Source: Acidimicrobiia bacterium
Lineage (GTDB): Bacteria; Actinomycetota; Acidimicrobiia; Acidimicrobiales; Ilumatobacteraceae
Assembly: GCA_009923785.1 (NCBI GenBank)
Contig: RFSV01000008.1
Span: 1-44,704, forward strand
Length of the DNA stretch: 44,704 bases
Reading direction: 5' to 3'
Below, one piece after another: positions 16,830 through 30,459 of this stretch; position 1 is the stretch's first letter; each line of letters starts with the position of its first letter. The translations under genes and the position numbers were made by a program. A model generated the notes under the pieces. That model was not told the DNA's origin. It saw only the letters and a program-made list of their open reading frames with translations, and did no database searches.

Positions 16830-17411
16830 TCAGTCGAACATCTCGGACGTCGAGTTCATGTGTTCGCCGTCATCGACCGACCTCGACGACGCTGGCGTGA
16901 CGAACAACAAGGCGAGTATCACTGCGAATCCGGCCCAGGCCATGAAGGCCAGGGTCACGAAGCCGAACTCTCGGAACCAGATGTCGGTGCACGATGGCCC
17001 GACCGAGCACGCCCCGTCGCCGAGAGCTGGTTTCCATTCGATCACGTAGTGATAGGTCGACACCCCGAGACCAGCCACCGCCAGTGGTAACGCGTACCAC
17101 TTCACACTTCGATCACGGCGCAGTGCAGCGACCAGCAAGATGCCGGCAAGGGGGTACATACAGATGCGCTGGAACCAACACAGTCGACAGGGGACGTAGT
17201 CGGCTACCTCGCTGAAGTAGAGGCTCCCGGCCGTGGAGACCGCAGCCACCAACCAGGCCAGCCACGTGGACACACCATGAAGGCCCTCACTCAGCTGACG
17301 GGCGACTGACGAGCGCCGACTCGCGAGTCGTGCCCCGACGACCACGAGGACTCCGGCCGATGCGACGATCGCCAGCATCGACGAGAAGAGTTCCATCGAC
17401 TGGACGTCCAT
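16830..17411 (-). CDS. DsbB/BdbC-like disulfide bond formation membrane protein
   Basis: A 193-aa integral membrane protein with about four to five hydrophobic helices. The DsbB signature PCRLCWFQR has Cys75 and Cys78. A second extracytoplasmic cysteine pair, Cys135 and Cys141 (ACSVGPSC), corresponds to the DsbB exchange pair. It would reoxidise a DsbA-like partner and pass electrons to quinone; the TlpA-like gene 41 nt downstream is the obvious partner. The start ATG at 17411 gives a sensible N-terminus. Upstream codons would run into the divergent fusion gene. Confidence 0.9.
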   Translation of the reverse strand: MDVQSMELFSSMLAIVASAGVLVVVGARLASRRSSVARQLSEGLHGVSTWLAWLVAAVSTAGSLYFSEVADYVPCRLCWFQRICMYPLAGILLVAALRRDRSVKWYALPLAVAGLGVSTYHYVIEWKPALGDGACSVGPSCTDIWFREFGFVTLAFMAWAGFAVILALLFVTPASSRSVDDGEHMNSTSEMFD

Positions 17412-17450
17412 CGATTCCAGTATGCCGTCGGTCGGTGCGATGATGGGCTC

Positions 17451-19988
17451 TTGAGCGAGTACGACGAGGTGACGATTCCACCGTTCGTGTCGATCGACGA
17501 CGTCGACCGACTGCTCGCCGAGCCATCGATCGACGTGGTGATCGCCGACGTTCGCTGGTATCTCGACGGACGGGATGCCCGCTCGGTCTATCGCACCGGA
17601 CACGTTCCCGGAGCGGTCTTCGTCGACGTGGACTCCGATCTCTCGACACCTGGTGAGCCGATCGACGGACGTCATCCACTTCCGACACCGGAAGCATTCG
17701 CTCGCGCGATGGAGCAGCTCGGAATCGGCGACAACACCTGGGTCGTGGCCTATGACGACACGGGCGGAATGACGGCTGGTCGACTCGTCGTCATGCTGCG
17801 CATGCTCGGACGTCGAGCTGCTCTCTTGGACGGAGGCTTGTCGGCATGGACCGACAAGCACGGTGACCAGTTACAGACCGGAGACGTGACATCGAAGGCG
17901 ACGTCGTTCACAGTCGCGCCGTGGCCGACCGAACGTCTCGCATCGATTTCCGACGTCGATCGATTCGCAGTGCGCTCGACGATCGACCGAACGGTGGTTC
18001 TCGACGCTCGAGCCGCACCTCGCTTCCGGGGCGAGGTCGCCGCGGTCGATCCACGACCCGGACACGTTCCAGGTGCCTACAACTCGCCGTGGGAGTCCTT
18101 GCTCTCGGACGGCCACCTTCGCGCCAAGGACGAACTCGTCACCCACTATCTGGAACTGTGCGTCGATCAGGCCGACGACGTGATCGCATCGTGTGGCTCG
18201 GGAGTGTCGGCCTGTTTGAACGTTCTGGCCATGGAGTACGCCGGTTTCGCCCCGCCGCGCCTCTTCGTCGCATCGTGGTCGGGTTGGTCGTCCGATCCCG
18301 AACGTCCGACCGAACTCGGAGCCTCGCCACCCGATCGCCGACGCTTCGTCATGGCCGCGCGACGCCGTTCGGCTCGTGACGCATCACTCGGAACGGACGC
18401 CTTGAGAGATCTCCGGCGCGTTCGGCGCGGAAAGCGCCTTGCCCAACTCGAATGGTTCGAAGCTCTGTATCGCGTCTATCTCGCCGCCTTCGTCTTCGGT
18501 GGATCGTTTTTGTTCGTCTCGGGTCTGGTGACCGACGGCGAGTTCGCTCCTGACACCACTCGTCGAATCGTGTCCGAGGCACCGGGATGGCTCGGGGTTC
18601 TCGCTGTGATCGTGTTCGCGCTCGGACTTCGATCGGGCAGCCTCGGCGGTCCGATCGCTCTCGAGGAAGCCGATGTTCGTCATCTTCTCGGTGCTCCAAT
18701 CGATCGACGGCGCGTCCTCGTCGTGCCCGCTCTGCAGCGCACACGATCACTGGTCTTCAGCGCTGGCCTCACCGGAGCGGCCGCCGGGCAGATCGTCGGT
18801 CGTCGTCTTCCCGGCACCGAACTCACCTGGGCTGTTTCGGGCGCAGCATTCGGCGCATCATTGGCCATCGTCTTCGTCGCCTCGGCTCTCGTGGCGCATG
18901 CTCTGCGAGTACCGCGCTGGCTTACAACCGTGATCGGAGCTCTTCTGCTTCTTTGGCAGGCATTGTCGGCAACTCCCGACAACGTCGACGTCGTCGGTCC
19001 CGCCGACGGTTTCGGTGGGCTTGCCTTCTGGGAGATCCATGTCGAATGGATAGATCTCACGGCACCACTGTTCGGTCTGCTTCTCGTGACGGTGGGATTC
19101 GCGCTTCTCGGTCGGATGTCGCTCGAAGCTCTCACGCGACGAGCAGCCCTCGTCACACAGATGCGATTCGCCGTGACGTTGCAAGATCTGCGAACGGTGA
19201 TGCTTCTGCGACGCCAGTTGAGTCATGAACGAAGTCGGTCACGTCCATGGATCATTCGACGTCGTAACAGCGGTCGCCGCGCCGACTGGCAGCGTGCGTG
19301 GCAGGGACTTCTGCGCTTTCCAGGATCTCGACTGATCCGAATCGCCGTCCTGTCGATCCTCGTCGGTGCCACCTCCGCTCTCGTCTTCGAAGGAACGGCC
19401 CCTCTCGCCGTCGTGGCGGGTTTCGTATCGTTCGTGATCGGTCTCGAACTCACCGAACCGCTTGCGCAGGAGATCGATCATGGTGATCTGACCGATCGAT
19501 GGCCGGTCGAGCGCGGGCAGACGTATCTCGGACTTCTGGCTGCACCGCTCGTCGCCTCGATTCCCCTTGGCGTCGTTGTTGCCATGACCCTCGGAGTGGT
19601 CGGAGATCGCGCATGGGCCGTGGCGGCCGTCGTCGGCGTTCCCGCGATCGTCGCTGGTGTGGCCGGAGCCGCAGTGAGTGTGGTGTCGGGAGCACCCGAT
19701 CCGGTCACCTCGGTCGCCCGAGATGCGACGCTTCCACCTGAGATCGCCGGAACGGCCAACGTCGTGAAGGCGATCTGGCCTATTGCAATTGCGTTCACTG
19801 GACAGGTACCGATCCTGGTCGCCGAAACCGCTCGCCAATCAGGGTCCGGCCCCGAAGCGGCCGCACTTCGCGGAGCGATCTTCACGCTGTTGGTGGTCGG
19901 ACTCGTAGGTGGCTGGATACATCGCCGAGACGACATTCGAGCGTGGATCGATCGCGCACGACACGAGAGCCGAGGAGTACGAACATGA
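17451..19988 (+). CDS. Fusion: two-domain sulfurtransferase (SseA-like) joined to an ABC-2-type permease
   Basis: One uninterrupted 845-codon frame encodes two different proteins. Residues 1-290 form tandem rhodanese domains of thiosulfate/3-mercaptopyruvate sulfurtransferase. The second has the active loop CGSGVSA (Cys248) and the first has the usual inactive loop. Residues 320-845 are an ABC transporter membrane subunit with roughly ten to twelve hydrophobic segments. The permease is ATGA-coupled to its ATPase at 19985. A Met at residue 301 (18351) could be a separate permease start, but no Shine-Dalgarno or TANNNT box precedes it. The start is TTG 17451; GTG 17469 is possible. Cargo is unknown. 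It could be a true fusion, a lost stop codon, or an assembly error. Confidence 0.75.
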   Translation: MSEYDEVTIPPFVSIDDVDRLLAEPSIDVVIADVRWYLDGRDARSVYRTGHVPGAVFVDVDSDLSTPGEPIDGRHPLPTPEAFARAMEQLGIGDNTWVVAYDDTGGMTAGRLVVMLRMLGRRAALLDGGLSAWTDKHGDQLQTGDVTSKATSFTVAPWPTERLASISDVDRFAVRSTIDRTVVLDARAAPRFRGEVAAVDPRPGHVPGAYNSPWESLLSDGHLRAKDELVTHYLELCVDQADDVIASCGSGVSACLNVLAMEYAGFAPPRLFVASWSGWSSDPERPTELGASPPDRRRFVMAARRRSARDASLGTDALRDLRRVRRGKRLAQLEWFEALYRVYLAAFVFGGSFLFVSGLVTDGEFAPDTTRRIVSEAPGWLGVLAVIVFALGLRSGSLGGPIALEEADVRHLLGAPIDRRRVLVVPALQRTRSLVFSAGLTGAAAGQIVGRRLPGTELTWAVSGAAFGASLAIVFVASALVAHALRVPRWLTTVIGALLLLWQALSATPDNVDVVGPADGFGGLAFWEIHVEWIDLTAPLFGLLLVTVGFALLGRMSLEALTRRAALVTQMRFAVTLQDLRTVMLLRRQLSHERSRSRPWIIRRRNSGRRADWQRAWQGLLRFPGSRLIRIAVLSILVGATSALVFEGTAPLAVVAGFVSFVIGLELTEPLAQEIDHGDLTDRWPVERGQTYLGLLAAPLVASIPLGVVVAMTLGVVGDRAWAVAAVVGVPAIVAGVAGAAVSVVSGAPDPVTSVARDATLPPEIAGTANVVKAIWPIAIAFTGQVPILVAETARQSGSGPEAAALRGAIFTLLVVGLVGGWIHRRDDIRAWIDRARHESRGVRT

Positions 19989-20671
19989 CCACGCCTGCGC
20001 TTGCTGCCATCGATCTCACCAAGGACTACGGGGACGGGCCGGCCCTCGACTCCGTCTCGTTGACCATCGAGGCCGGAGAACGAACCGCTCTCGTCGGCCA
20101 CAACGGATCCGGAAAGACCACTCTCTTGCGCATGGCGGCTGGTCTCCTCGACTCGACCTCGGGTCGTCTCGAAATCTTCGGATGCCGTCCTGTCGACATC
20201 GACGCACGGCGTCGTCTCAGTTATCTGTCCGACACTCCTGTCTTCTACGACGACCTCTCGGTCTGGGAACACCTCGAATACACCGCGCGTCTCCATGGTG
20301 TCGTCGATTGGATCGATCGCGCTTCCGAGTTGCTTGTCGCACTCGGGCTGGACTCACGGGCTGACGATCTGCCCAGTCGATTCAGTCGCGGACTGAAGCA
20401 GAAGGCGGCTATCGCTACCGCCCTCGTTCGACCCTTCGACCTCCTGCTCGTCGACGAACCCTTCGTCGGACTCGACACCGCCGGAAAGAAGGCGTTGCTC
20501 TCGTCGTTCGACGACGCGTCCGACCGCGGCGCCACTCTCGTCGTCGCGACCCACGAGCCGTCGTTTCTCGATCGTGTCTCCCGAGTGATCATCCTGCGCA
20601 ACGGAGAAGTCGTCCACGATGGCTCCCCGACGGACGACTTCGTCAGGTCGTGGATACACTCGCCGTCATGA
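19985..20671 (+). CDS. ABC transporter ATP-binding protein
   Basis: A 228-aa nucleotide-binding subunit of an ABC-2-type exporter. Walker A GHNGSGKT is at residues 38-45. The signature region FSRGLKQK (133-140) replaces LSGGQ, as is common in CcmA/YhaQ-like exporters. Walker B LLLVDEP is at 153-159, with a switch His in VATHEPS. ATG 19985 overlaps the permease stop (ATGA), with GAGGAG 7 nt upstream. Its partner is clearly the permease half of the preceding fusion protein. The transported substrate is unknown. Confidence 0.92.
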   Translation: MTTPALAAIDLTKDYGDGPALDSVSLTIEAGERTALVGHNGSGKTTLLRMAAGLLDSTSGRLEIFGCRPVDIDARRRLSYLSDTPVFYDDLSVWEHLEYTARLHGVVDWIDRASELLVALGLDSRADDLPSRFSRGLKQKAAIATALVRPFDLLLVDEPFVGLDTAGKKALLSSFDDASDRGATLVVATHEPSFLDRVSRVIILRNGEVVHDGSPTDDFVRSWIHSPS

Positions 20672-21126
20672 AGGAGTTCGTCTCGATCAAGGTGTCGTCG
20701 TTCGATCACGACGCACTCGCCACGAGCCTCACGGCCAAGTCGGGCGATGGTTGGTCTGTCGTGAGCATTGTGTCGGTCAACTCCGACATCGTGGCTTACC
20801 TCTCGCGCGAGACGACGGAACGTTCGGTAACCGGTGCAAACGATTCGTCAGTCGGATCTACTGAACCCGCTGGTTGGGGTGCGGTCGCAGCGAGTGACAT
20901 CGCGTCGTCGGCTCCGACTCAGATGGTTTCCACGACTCCTGCCTCCGATGCTCCGTCGACCGCCGGCCTCGATGCGACCGCCTCGACATCGGGCACTCCA
21001 TCGGTTCCTGCTGACTGGTACAAGGATCCGTCCGGCCGATTCGAGTATCGCTACTGGGACGGACAGAAATGGACCGAGCACGTGTCACGGGGTGGCACGG
21101 TGCACAAGGATCCGCCCACTCCCTGA
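20668..21126 (+). CDS. DUF4177-like / DUF2510 domain protein
   Basis: A 152-aa protein of unknown function. Residues 1-50 resemble DUF4177 (KEFVSIKV, then GDGWSVVSIVSV and a final strand). A Ser/Thr/Ala-rich linker (55-110) leads to a C-terminal DUF2510 motif at about 112-142, with ADWYKDPSGRFEYRYWDG and KWTEHV. DUF2510 is an actinobacterial module found at the ends of membrane or secreted proteins; this protein has no transmembrane helix of its own. ATG 20668 overlaps the ATPase stop (ATGA), so it is translated with the ABC transporter and may be an accessory to it. Confidence 0.8.
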   Translation: MKEFVSIKVSSFDHDALATSLTAKSGDGWSVVSIVSVNSDIVAYLSRETTERSVTGANDSSVGSTEPAGWGAVAASDIASSAPTQMVSTTPASDAPSTAGLDATASTSGTPSVPADWYKDPSGRFEYRYWDGQKWTEHVSRGGTVHKDPPTP

Positions 21127-21146
21127 TGCGTCGACCGACCGTCAAG

Positions 21147-21152
21147 TAGGTT
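21147..21152 (+). promoter_or_regulatory. Putative -10 box (TAGGTT) of the MBL-Rieske gene
   Basis: TAGGTT, 6 nt, then the GTG at 21159. There is no Shine-Dalgarno. Confidence 0.5.
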
Positions 21153-21158
21153 CGACTC

Positions 21159-26563
<5,405 letters not shown>

Positions 26564-26625
26564 CGATGGCGAGATCGTCCGGTCGCACATCACAGTGACC
26601 CCGAACGTAGTGACGACGTCCGCCC

Positions 26626-26638
26626 GTATCGCGGATAC
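26626..26638. promoter_or_regulatory. Inverted repeat GTATC-GCG-GATAC upstream of the L,D-transpeptidase gene
   Basis: A perfect 5-bp inverted repeat with a 3-bp spacer lies in the 110-bp gap between the hydroxylase and transpeptidase genes. It may be an operator. The gap is otherwise more AT-rich than its surroundings. Confidence 0.3.
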
Positions 26639-26673
26639 TTATGTCATCTTGTCACCTCGCCGGACGGACGAGT

Positions 26674-27270
26674 TCAGGAGTAGTGGCCGGGCACTTCGAA
26701 CCACACTGTCAATCCGTACTTGACTCCGGCACGCAACGGTTCGACCAGATGTGGATGCGTCACGAGTGACGGCCACAGCAGGAGTGAACCAACCGGAACA
26801 TCGGCATTGCTCACGCCTTGACGGGGGAAACTGAGTTCGGCGCCGTCGTAGTCGTCGTTCAACTTCACCGAAGCCGACACCTGAGCGACGTCGTGGTGGA
26901 TTCGAAGTTCGGTTTGAGCATCGAGGGAGTACTTGATGACGAACACGTCTCGTAGACCGCAGTAGTCGATGAGAGGCCAGACGTCCTGGAGTTGTGGCCA
27001 GATACGTCGACCGAGATCGTTCTGCACGTGCTCGAAGAGTCGAGGGCTGACCATGGCGAGACTGACTTCATGACCTGGTACCGGATCATCAGGCTGGGGT
27101 TCGAAGCCACCCACTGCCTCGGCGGCCCTGATGATCGCCGAGCACATCGCCGGTGTCCAGAACGGTACGACGTACAGCTCGGGACCCACCTCACTGACCG
27201 AGCGTCGCGGATCGACGGCGTCGTCGTAGGCCAGGACGCGTCGAAGGTCGTCTGGAATCTCCGTCGTCAT
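26674..27270 (-). CDS. Prolyl-4-hydroxylase-like 2-oxoglutarate/Fe(II) oxygenase
   Basis: A 198-aa 2OG-Fe(II) oxygenase of the P4H alpha-subunit type. The iron facial triad is His125 and Asp127 (RIHHDVAQVS) and His174 (THPHLVEPLRAG), with Lys184 in GVKYGLTVW binding 2-oxoglutarate. AELSFPRQGVS and PVGSLLLWPS are family features. ATG 27270 overlaps the stop of gluQ (ATGA, 27267-27270), so it is translated with GluQ-RS. The substrate is unknown; a peptidyl proline or translation-factor residue is one possibility. Confidence 0.85.
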   Translation of the reverse strand: MTTEIPDDLRRVLAYDDAVDPRRSVSEVGPELYVVPFWTPAMCSAIIRAAEAVGGFEPQPDDPVPGHEVSLAMVSPRLFEHVQNDLGRRIWPQLQDVWPLIDYCGLRDVFVIKYSLDAQTELRIHHDVAQVSASVKLNDDYDGAELSFPRQGVSNADVPVGSLLLWPSLVTHPHLVEPLRAGVKYGLTVWFEVPGHYS

Positions 27271-28193
27271 GGCTGTCGAGTCTGCCAGCGTCGGGGAATC
27301 GTCCACGCCCCCGTCGTGATCGCACTCCAACGAAACACGGACCGAGCGTCGTCGAGGGACCCAGGTAAACCGAGACTCTCGAGCAATACCGAGACGACCT
27401 CTTCGACCGAGATCCCTTCAGCGGCGAGATCGTCCAGGGTCACCGCGCCATGGCGTTTGGCCAGCCGTTCTCCGTCGTCCCCCACCACGAGAGGAACGTG
27501 CGCGTACCGAGGGGTCGTCACGCCCAGCAGCTGCTGGAGATGCAGATGCCTCGGAGTCGACGATGCCAGGTCGTCACCTCTCACCACTTGAGTGATCCCC
27601 TGTTGGGCGTCGTCCACGACGACCGCGAGGTTGTACGCCGGCACGCCGTCATTACGTCGCAGTGCGAAGTCGTCGACCGAACCTTCTACTTCTCCGAGGA
27701 CGAGATCGTCGAACGAGTACGTCTCGGCCTCGGTGCGCAGGCGAATCGCCGCCGGCCGACCCTTGGCCATGCGGTCGGCGATCTCACGGTCGGACAGATC
27801 ACGGCAAGTTCCGGGATAGATGCCATCAGGATTTCGTCCGTGCGGCGCATTGACAGCGTCGCGGATCTCTTTACGCGAGCAGAAGCAACGGTACGTCAAA
27901 CCACGGGAGCTCAAATCGTCGACGATCGAGTCGTAGATCGCGAATCTCTCGCTCTGTCGCCAGACCGAACGCGGAAACGTCAGTCCGATACGTTCGAGAT
28001 CGGCGAGTTGTCGCAACTCTTTCTCGACCGACGAATTGGCTCGATCGAGATCCTCCACGCGTACCAACATCTCGCCACCAGCCGACACGGCGCCGAGCCA
28101 GGCCACCAAAGCGGTTCGCAGATTCCCGACGTGCAGCGTTCCCGTGGGGGACGGTGCGAATCGTCCGCGGGTCACACCGTTTGCCTTCACCAC
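27267..28193 (-). CDS. gluQ: Glutamyl-Q tRNA(Asp) synthetase
   Basis: Attaches glutamate to queuosine in the anticodon of tRNA-Asp. It is a GluRS catalytic core without the anticodon-binding domains: 308 aa against about 480 for GltX. The signature APSPTGTLHVGN has the HIGH-equivalent HVGN at residues 21-24. A zinc site of GluQ type uses Cys103, Cys105, Tyr126 and Cys130. The KMSKS-equivalent is ERLAKRHGA. The start GTG 28193 is fixed by AGGAG 6 nt upstream. The frame is open to an ATG at 28232, but that has no ribosome site. No queuosine synthesis genes are in the window. Confidence 0.88.
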   Translation of the reverse strand: MVKANGVTRGRFAPSPTGTLHVGNLRTALVAWLGAVSAGGEMLVRVEDLDRANSSVEKELRQLADLERIGLTFPRSVWRQSERFAIYDSIVDDLSSRGLTYRCFCSRKEIRDAVNAPHGRNPDGIYPGTCRDLSDREIADRMAKGRPAAIRLRTEAETYSFDDLVLGEVEGSVDDFALRRNDGVPAYNLAVVVDDAQQGITQVVRGDDLASSTPRHLHLQQLLGVTTPRYAHVPLVVGDDGERLAKRHGAVTLDDLAAEGISVEEVVSVLLESLGLPGSLDDARSVFRWSAITTGAWTIPRRWQTRQP

Positions 28194-28199
28194 CGCATT

Positions 28200-28204
28200 C
28201 TCCT
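28200..28204 (-). promoter_or_regulatory. Shine-Dalgarno deciding the gluQ start
   Basis: AGGAG on the minus strand lies 6 nt before the GTG at 28193, favouring this start over an ATG 39 nt further upstream. Confidence 0.75.
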
Positions 28205-28229
28205 TGATCGGTGAGGACTCAGGTGTGCT

Positions 28230-28243
28230 CATCTGGTGAGATG
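28230..28243. promoter_or_regulatory. Inverted repeat CATCT-GGTG-AGATG between gluQ and the HNH gene
   Basis: A perfect 5-bp inverted repeat lies in the 55-bp divergent gap, just before the HNH start. It may be an operator; no TANNNT start box was found there. Confidence 0.25.
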
Positions 28244-28248
28244 GCTCG

Positions 28249-28641
28249 GTGAGCGAGAAACGACGCGAGCTCAACCGGCGACAGAGGATGGCCCTCATCC
28301 TCGAACGCGACGGTGCCGAGTGCGTGTGGTGTCGGCGTTCGATCGACATCCATCTCGTGGAAGCCACCACCGAACACCTCGTTCCACGTATCAAGGGCGG
28401 GCCGAGCATCATCGAGAACGAGGTGGCCGCCTGTCGTCGTTGCAACGGCCAGCGAGGCCATCTGACCCCGGCGGAATGGATCGATGAGTGCGAACGCCGA
28501 GGTTGGGAACCGAACCGCGACGTCGTCGTCGGAGCTCTGCGCCGTCTCGAGCAGGCCTTCGTCGAACGGGGTGGCATGAGACGGGCCCGCCCGTACGTGG
28601 CAACGCAGCTTCGTCGCCTCACCAAGGCCTCTCGGTACTGA
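28249..28641 (+). CDS. HNH endonuclease (cytoplasmic, zinc-ribbon type)
   Basis: A 130-aa nuclease-like protein with the HNH/zinc pattern Cys25-x-x-Cys28 (CVWCRR), His43 (TTEHLVPRIKGG), Asn57 (IENEVAACRRCN) and Cys62-x-x-Cys65. The basic N-terminus and the C-terminal helical tail (ALRRLEQAFVER) may bind DNA. This family is common in actinobacteria as stand-alone genes with unclear roles. The start is GTG 28249. Its stop is 1 nt from the start of a second, secreted HNH nuclease. Confidence 0.87.
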   Translation: MSEKRRELNRRQRMALILERDGAECVWCRRSIDIHLVEATTEHLVPRIKGGPSIIENEVAACRRCNGQRGHLTPAEWIDECERRGWEPNRDVVVGALRRLEQAFVERGGMRRARPYVATQLRRLTKASRY

Positions 28642-28642
28642 C

Positions 28643-29470
28643 ATGAGGTTCGTTCGACCGACGATCTTCGCGATCATCCTGATCGCCCTGATCGTCGTGG
28701 TCGCGGCTCTCGTCGTTCGGAACCGTGAGCCAGCATCCGTCGATGTATCGACCACTGTGCGCTCGGCGGACACCACGCTTTCGATTCCGAGTCCTTCGAC
28801 GGATATTCCTCGAACGACTGCGACCACCGATAGTTCCGAGACAACGACTCCCCCAACCGCTTCGCCGACGACTTCCCCCGAATCGACTGTTGTGTCATCG
28901 GCAGCTCCCACATCGGCTGAAAACACAACGACTGTTTCAGTCACCCCGACGTCACCACTCGATCTTCTGCGGCTCGAACCCGAGCAACGAGATGGTTACG
29001 ACCGCGACTTCTTCAGACATTGGATCGACGTCGATCGAAACGGATGCGACACCCGTCGTGAGGTGCTGATCGCCGAATCGACGACCCCTGTCGTCGTAGG
29101 CAGCGGATGTTCGATCACCGGAGGCACATGGTTCTCGGTGTACGACGGTGCCACCACCACGAATGCATCCAGTTTCGACATCGATCACCTTGTTCCGCTC
29201 AAAGAGGCCTGGAACTCAGGCGCTCACAGCTGGAACCCGGCCGCTCGTGAGGCCTTCGCCAACGATCTGTCACTCGACGTGTCACTCATCGCCGTCTCGG
29301 CATCGAGCAATCGCTCGAAGAGCGATGGTGATCCAGCCGATTGGCTGCCCCCGAGATCTAGCTATCACTGTACGTACGTCTCCTCGTGGATCGCGGTGAA
29401 GAGAGCCTGGAACCTTTCGGTCGACCAGCGTGAATACGACGCTCTGGCAGCCGTGTTGGCCGGTTGCTGA
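28643..29470 (+). CDS. Extracytoplasmic HNH nuclease of the DUF1524/GmrSD type
   Basis: A 275-aa protein with an N-terminal signal anchor (residues 8-26), a long Thr/Ser/Pro-rich spacer (30-105), and a DUF1524-like nuclease domain. Key residues are Asp181-His182 in FDIDHLVPLKEAW and Asn223 in SASSNRSKSDGDPADW. Four cysteines (135, 156, the one in YHCTYVSS and the C-terminal residue) could form disulfides outside the cell. Similar actinobacterial proteins are secreted nucleases, possibly for scavenging phosphate or nucleotides. ATG 28643 begins 1 nt after the preceding HNH gene, so expression is coupled. Confidence 0.87.
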   Translation: MRFVRPTIFAIILIALIVVVAALVVRNREPASVDVSTTVRSADTTLSIPSPSTDIPRTTATTDSSETTTPPTASPTTSPESTVVSSAAPTSAENTTTVSVTPTSPLDLLRLEPEQRDGYDRDFFRHWIDVDRNGCDTRREVLIAESTTPVVVGSGCSITGGTWFSVYDGATTTNASSFDIDHLVPLKEAWNSGAHSWNPAAREAFANDLSLDVSLIAVSASSNRSKSDGDPADWLPPRSSYHCTYVSSWIAVKRAWNLSVDQREYDALAAVLAGC

Positions 29471-29480
29471 CGAGACCTCG

Positions 29481-30395
29481 TCAGGGATGACGAGCTACGA
29501 AGTCGACGATTGCGCTCGCGAACTCAGGTCCCCTGTCCTCCTGTAGAAAGTGACCGGCGCCAGCGATCGTCGTGTGAGGCATTCCTTCGCAGCCGGGCAC
29601 GTGTTTGCGAAATGCCCATTCACCGTTTCGCGTGACCGGATCGCTGTCGCTGAACATGCAGACGAACGGTTTGGTCCAGGTGGCCAGGACCTCCCACGCC
29701 GCACGGTTCTCGGAACTCGAAGGAGCGTCGACCGATGCCGGAACCAGCGTGGGGAAGATGCGAGCCCCTGCCTTGAATTCATCGTCCGGGAACGGAGCGT
29801 CGTATGCCGCCACCACAGCAGAGCCGAGGGGTTTCGTCGCACACCCTCCTTCGACGATCTTGCCCACCTGGAACACCGGGGTGTTCTGACTGAACTCGCG
29901 CCACGCGAGGAACGCGTCGTTGGGAGGCGGATCGCCGGTCGGGAGACCGCCGTTGCCAAGGACGATTCGGGAGAAACGCTGCGAAAGAGACGTGGCGAGT
30001 CGCAAGCCGATCAATGACCCCCAGTCCTGACACACGAGTGTGAGTCGATGGAAGTTGTTGGTGAGAAGCCACTGGCTCATCCAGTCGACGTGGGCTTCGT
30101 AGGAGTAGTCGGACGTCGCCGTCGGCTTGTCGCTACGCCCGAAGCCCACGAGATCGGGAGCGATCACCCGATGACCAGCTTCCACGAGCACGGGAATCAT
30201 GTGTCGGTAGAGATACGACCATGTGGGTTCTCCGTGCATACACAAGATGGTTTCAGGTGCGTCGGAGGGACCGACGTCGACGTGGGCGACACGCAACGTC
30301 GTTCCGTCAGCTGCTCTCACATCGGTGTACACGGGCTCGTACGGGAAGTCGGTCAGACCGTCGAAACGTTCATCAGGAGTGCGCACTACCAACAT
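29481..30395 (-). CDS. Haloalkane dehalogenase (subfamily I-like)
   Basis: An alpha/beta hydrolase of 304 aa that probably converts haloalkanes to alcohols plus halide. The oxyanion motif HGEP is at residues 54-57, the nucleophile Asp124 in VCQDWGS with the halide-binding Trp125 next to it, and the base His is in GAGHFLQED near the C-terminus. These positions match DhlA-type enzymes closely. The cap region is about 155-220. An alternative is an epoxide hydrolase or fluoroacetate dehalogenase, but Trp after the nucleophile and HGEPTWSYLYR favour the dehalogenase. It has TACGGT 6 nt upstream of ATG 30395. Confidence 0.85.
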   Translation of the reverse strand: MLVVRTPDERFDGLTDFPYEPVYTDVRAADGTTLRVAHVDVGPSDAPETILCMHGEPTWSYLYRHMIPVLVEAGHRVIAPDLVGFGRSDKPTATSDYSYEAHVDWMSQWLLTNNFHRLTLVCQDWGSLIGLRLATSLSQRFSRIVLGNGGLPTGDPPPNDAFLAWREFSQNTPVFQVGKIVEGGCATKPLGSAVVAAYDAPFPDDEFKAGARIFPTLVPASVDAPSSSENRAAWEVLATWTKPFVCMFSDSDPVTRNGEWAFRKHVPGCEGMPHTTIAGAGHFLQEDRGPEFASAIVDFVARHP

Positions 30396-30401
30396 GGGCC
30401 C

Positions 30402-30407
30402 ACCGTA
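30402..30407 (-). promoter_or_regulatory. Putative -10 box (TACGGT) of the dehalogenase gene
   Basis: Minus-strand TACGGT lies 6 nt before ATG 30395, with no Shine-Dalgarno. Confidence 0.5.
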
Positions 30408-30459
30408 CCCATCGCTCAGGTTCGTGAACGAGGGCGGTCCGATGACGATCGGATGACAG

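Noticed and set aside
27267-28625. Extended N-terminus of GluQ-RS to 28625
   Set aside because: That extension is antisense to the HNH gene, and the Shine-Dalgarno at 28200-28204 fixes the start at 28193.
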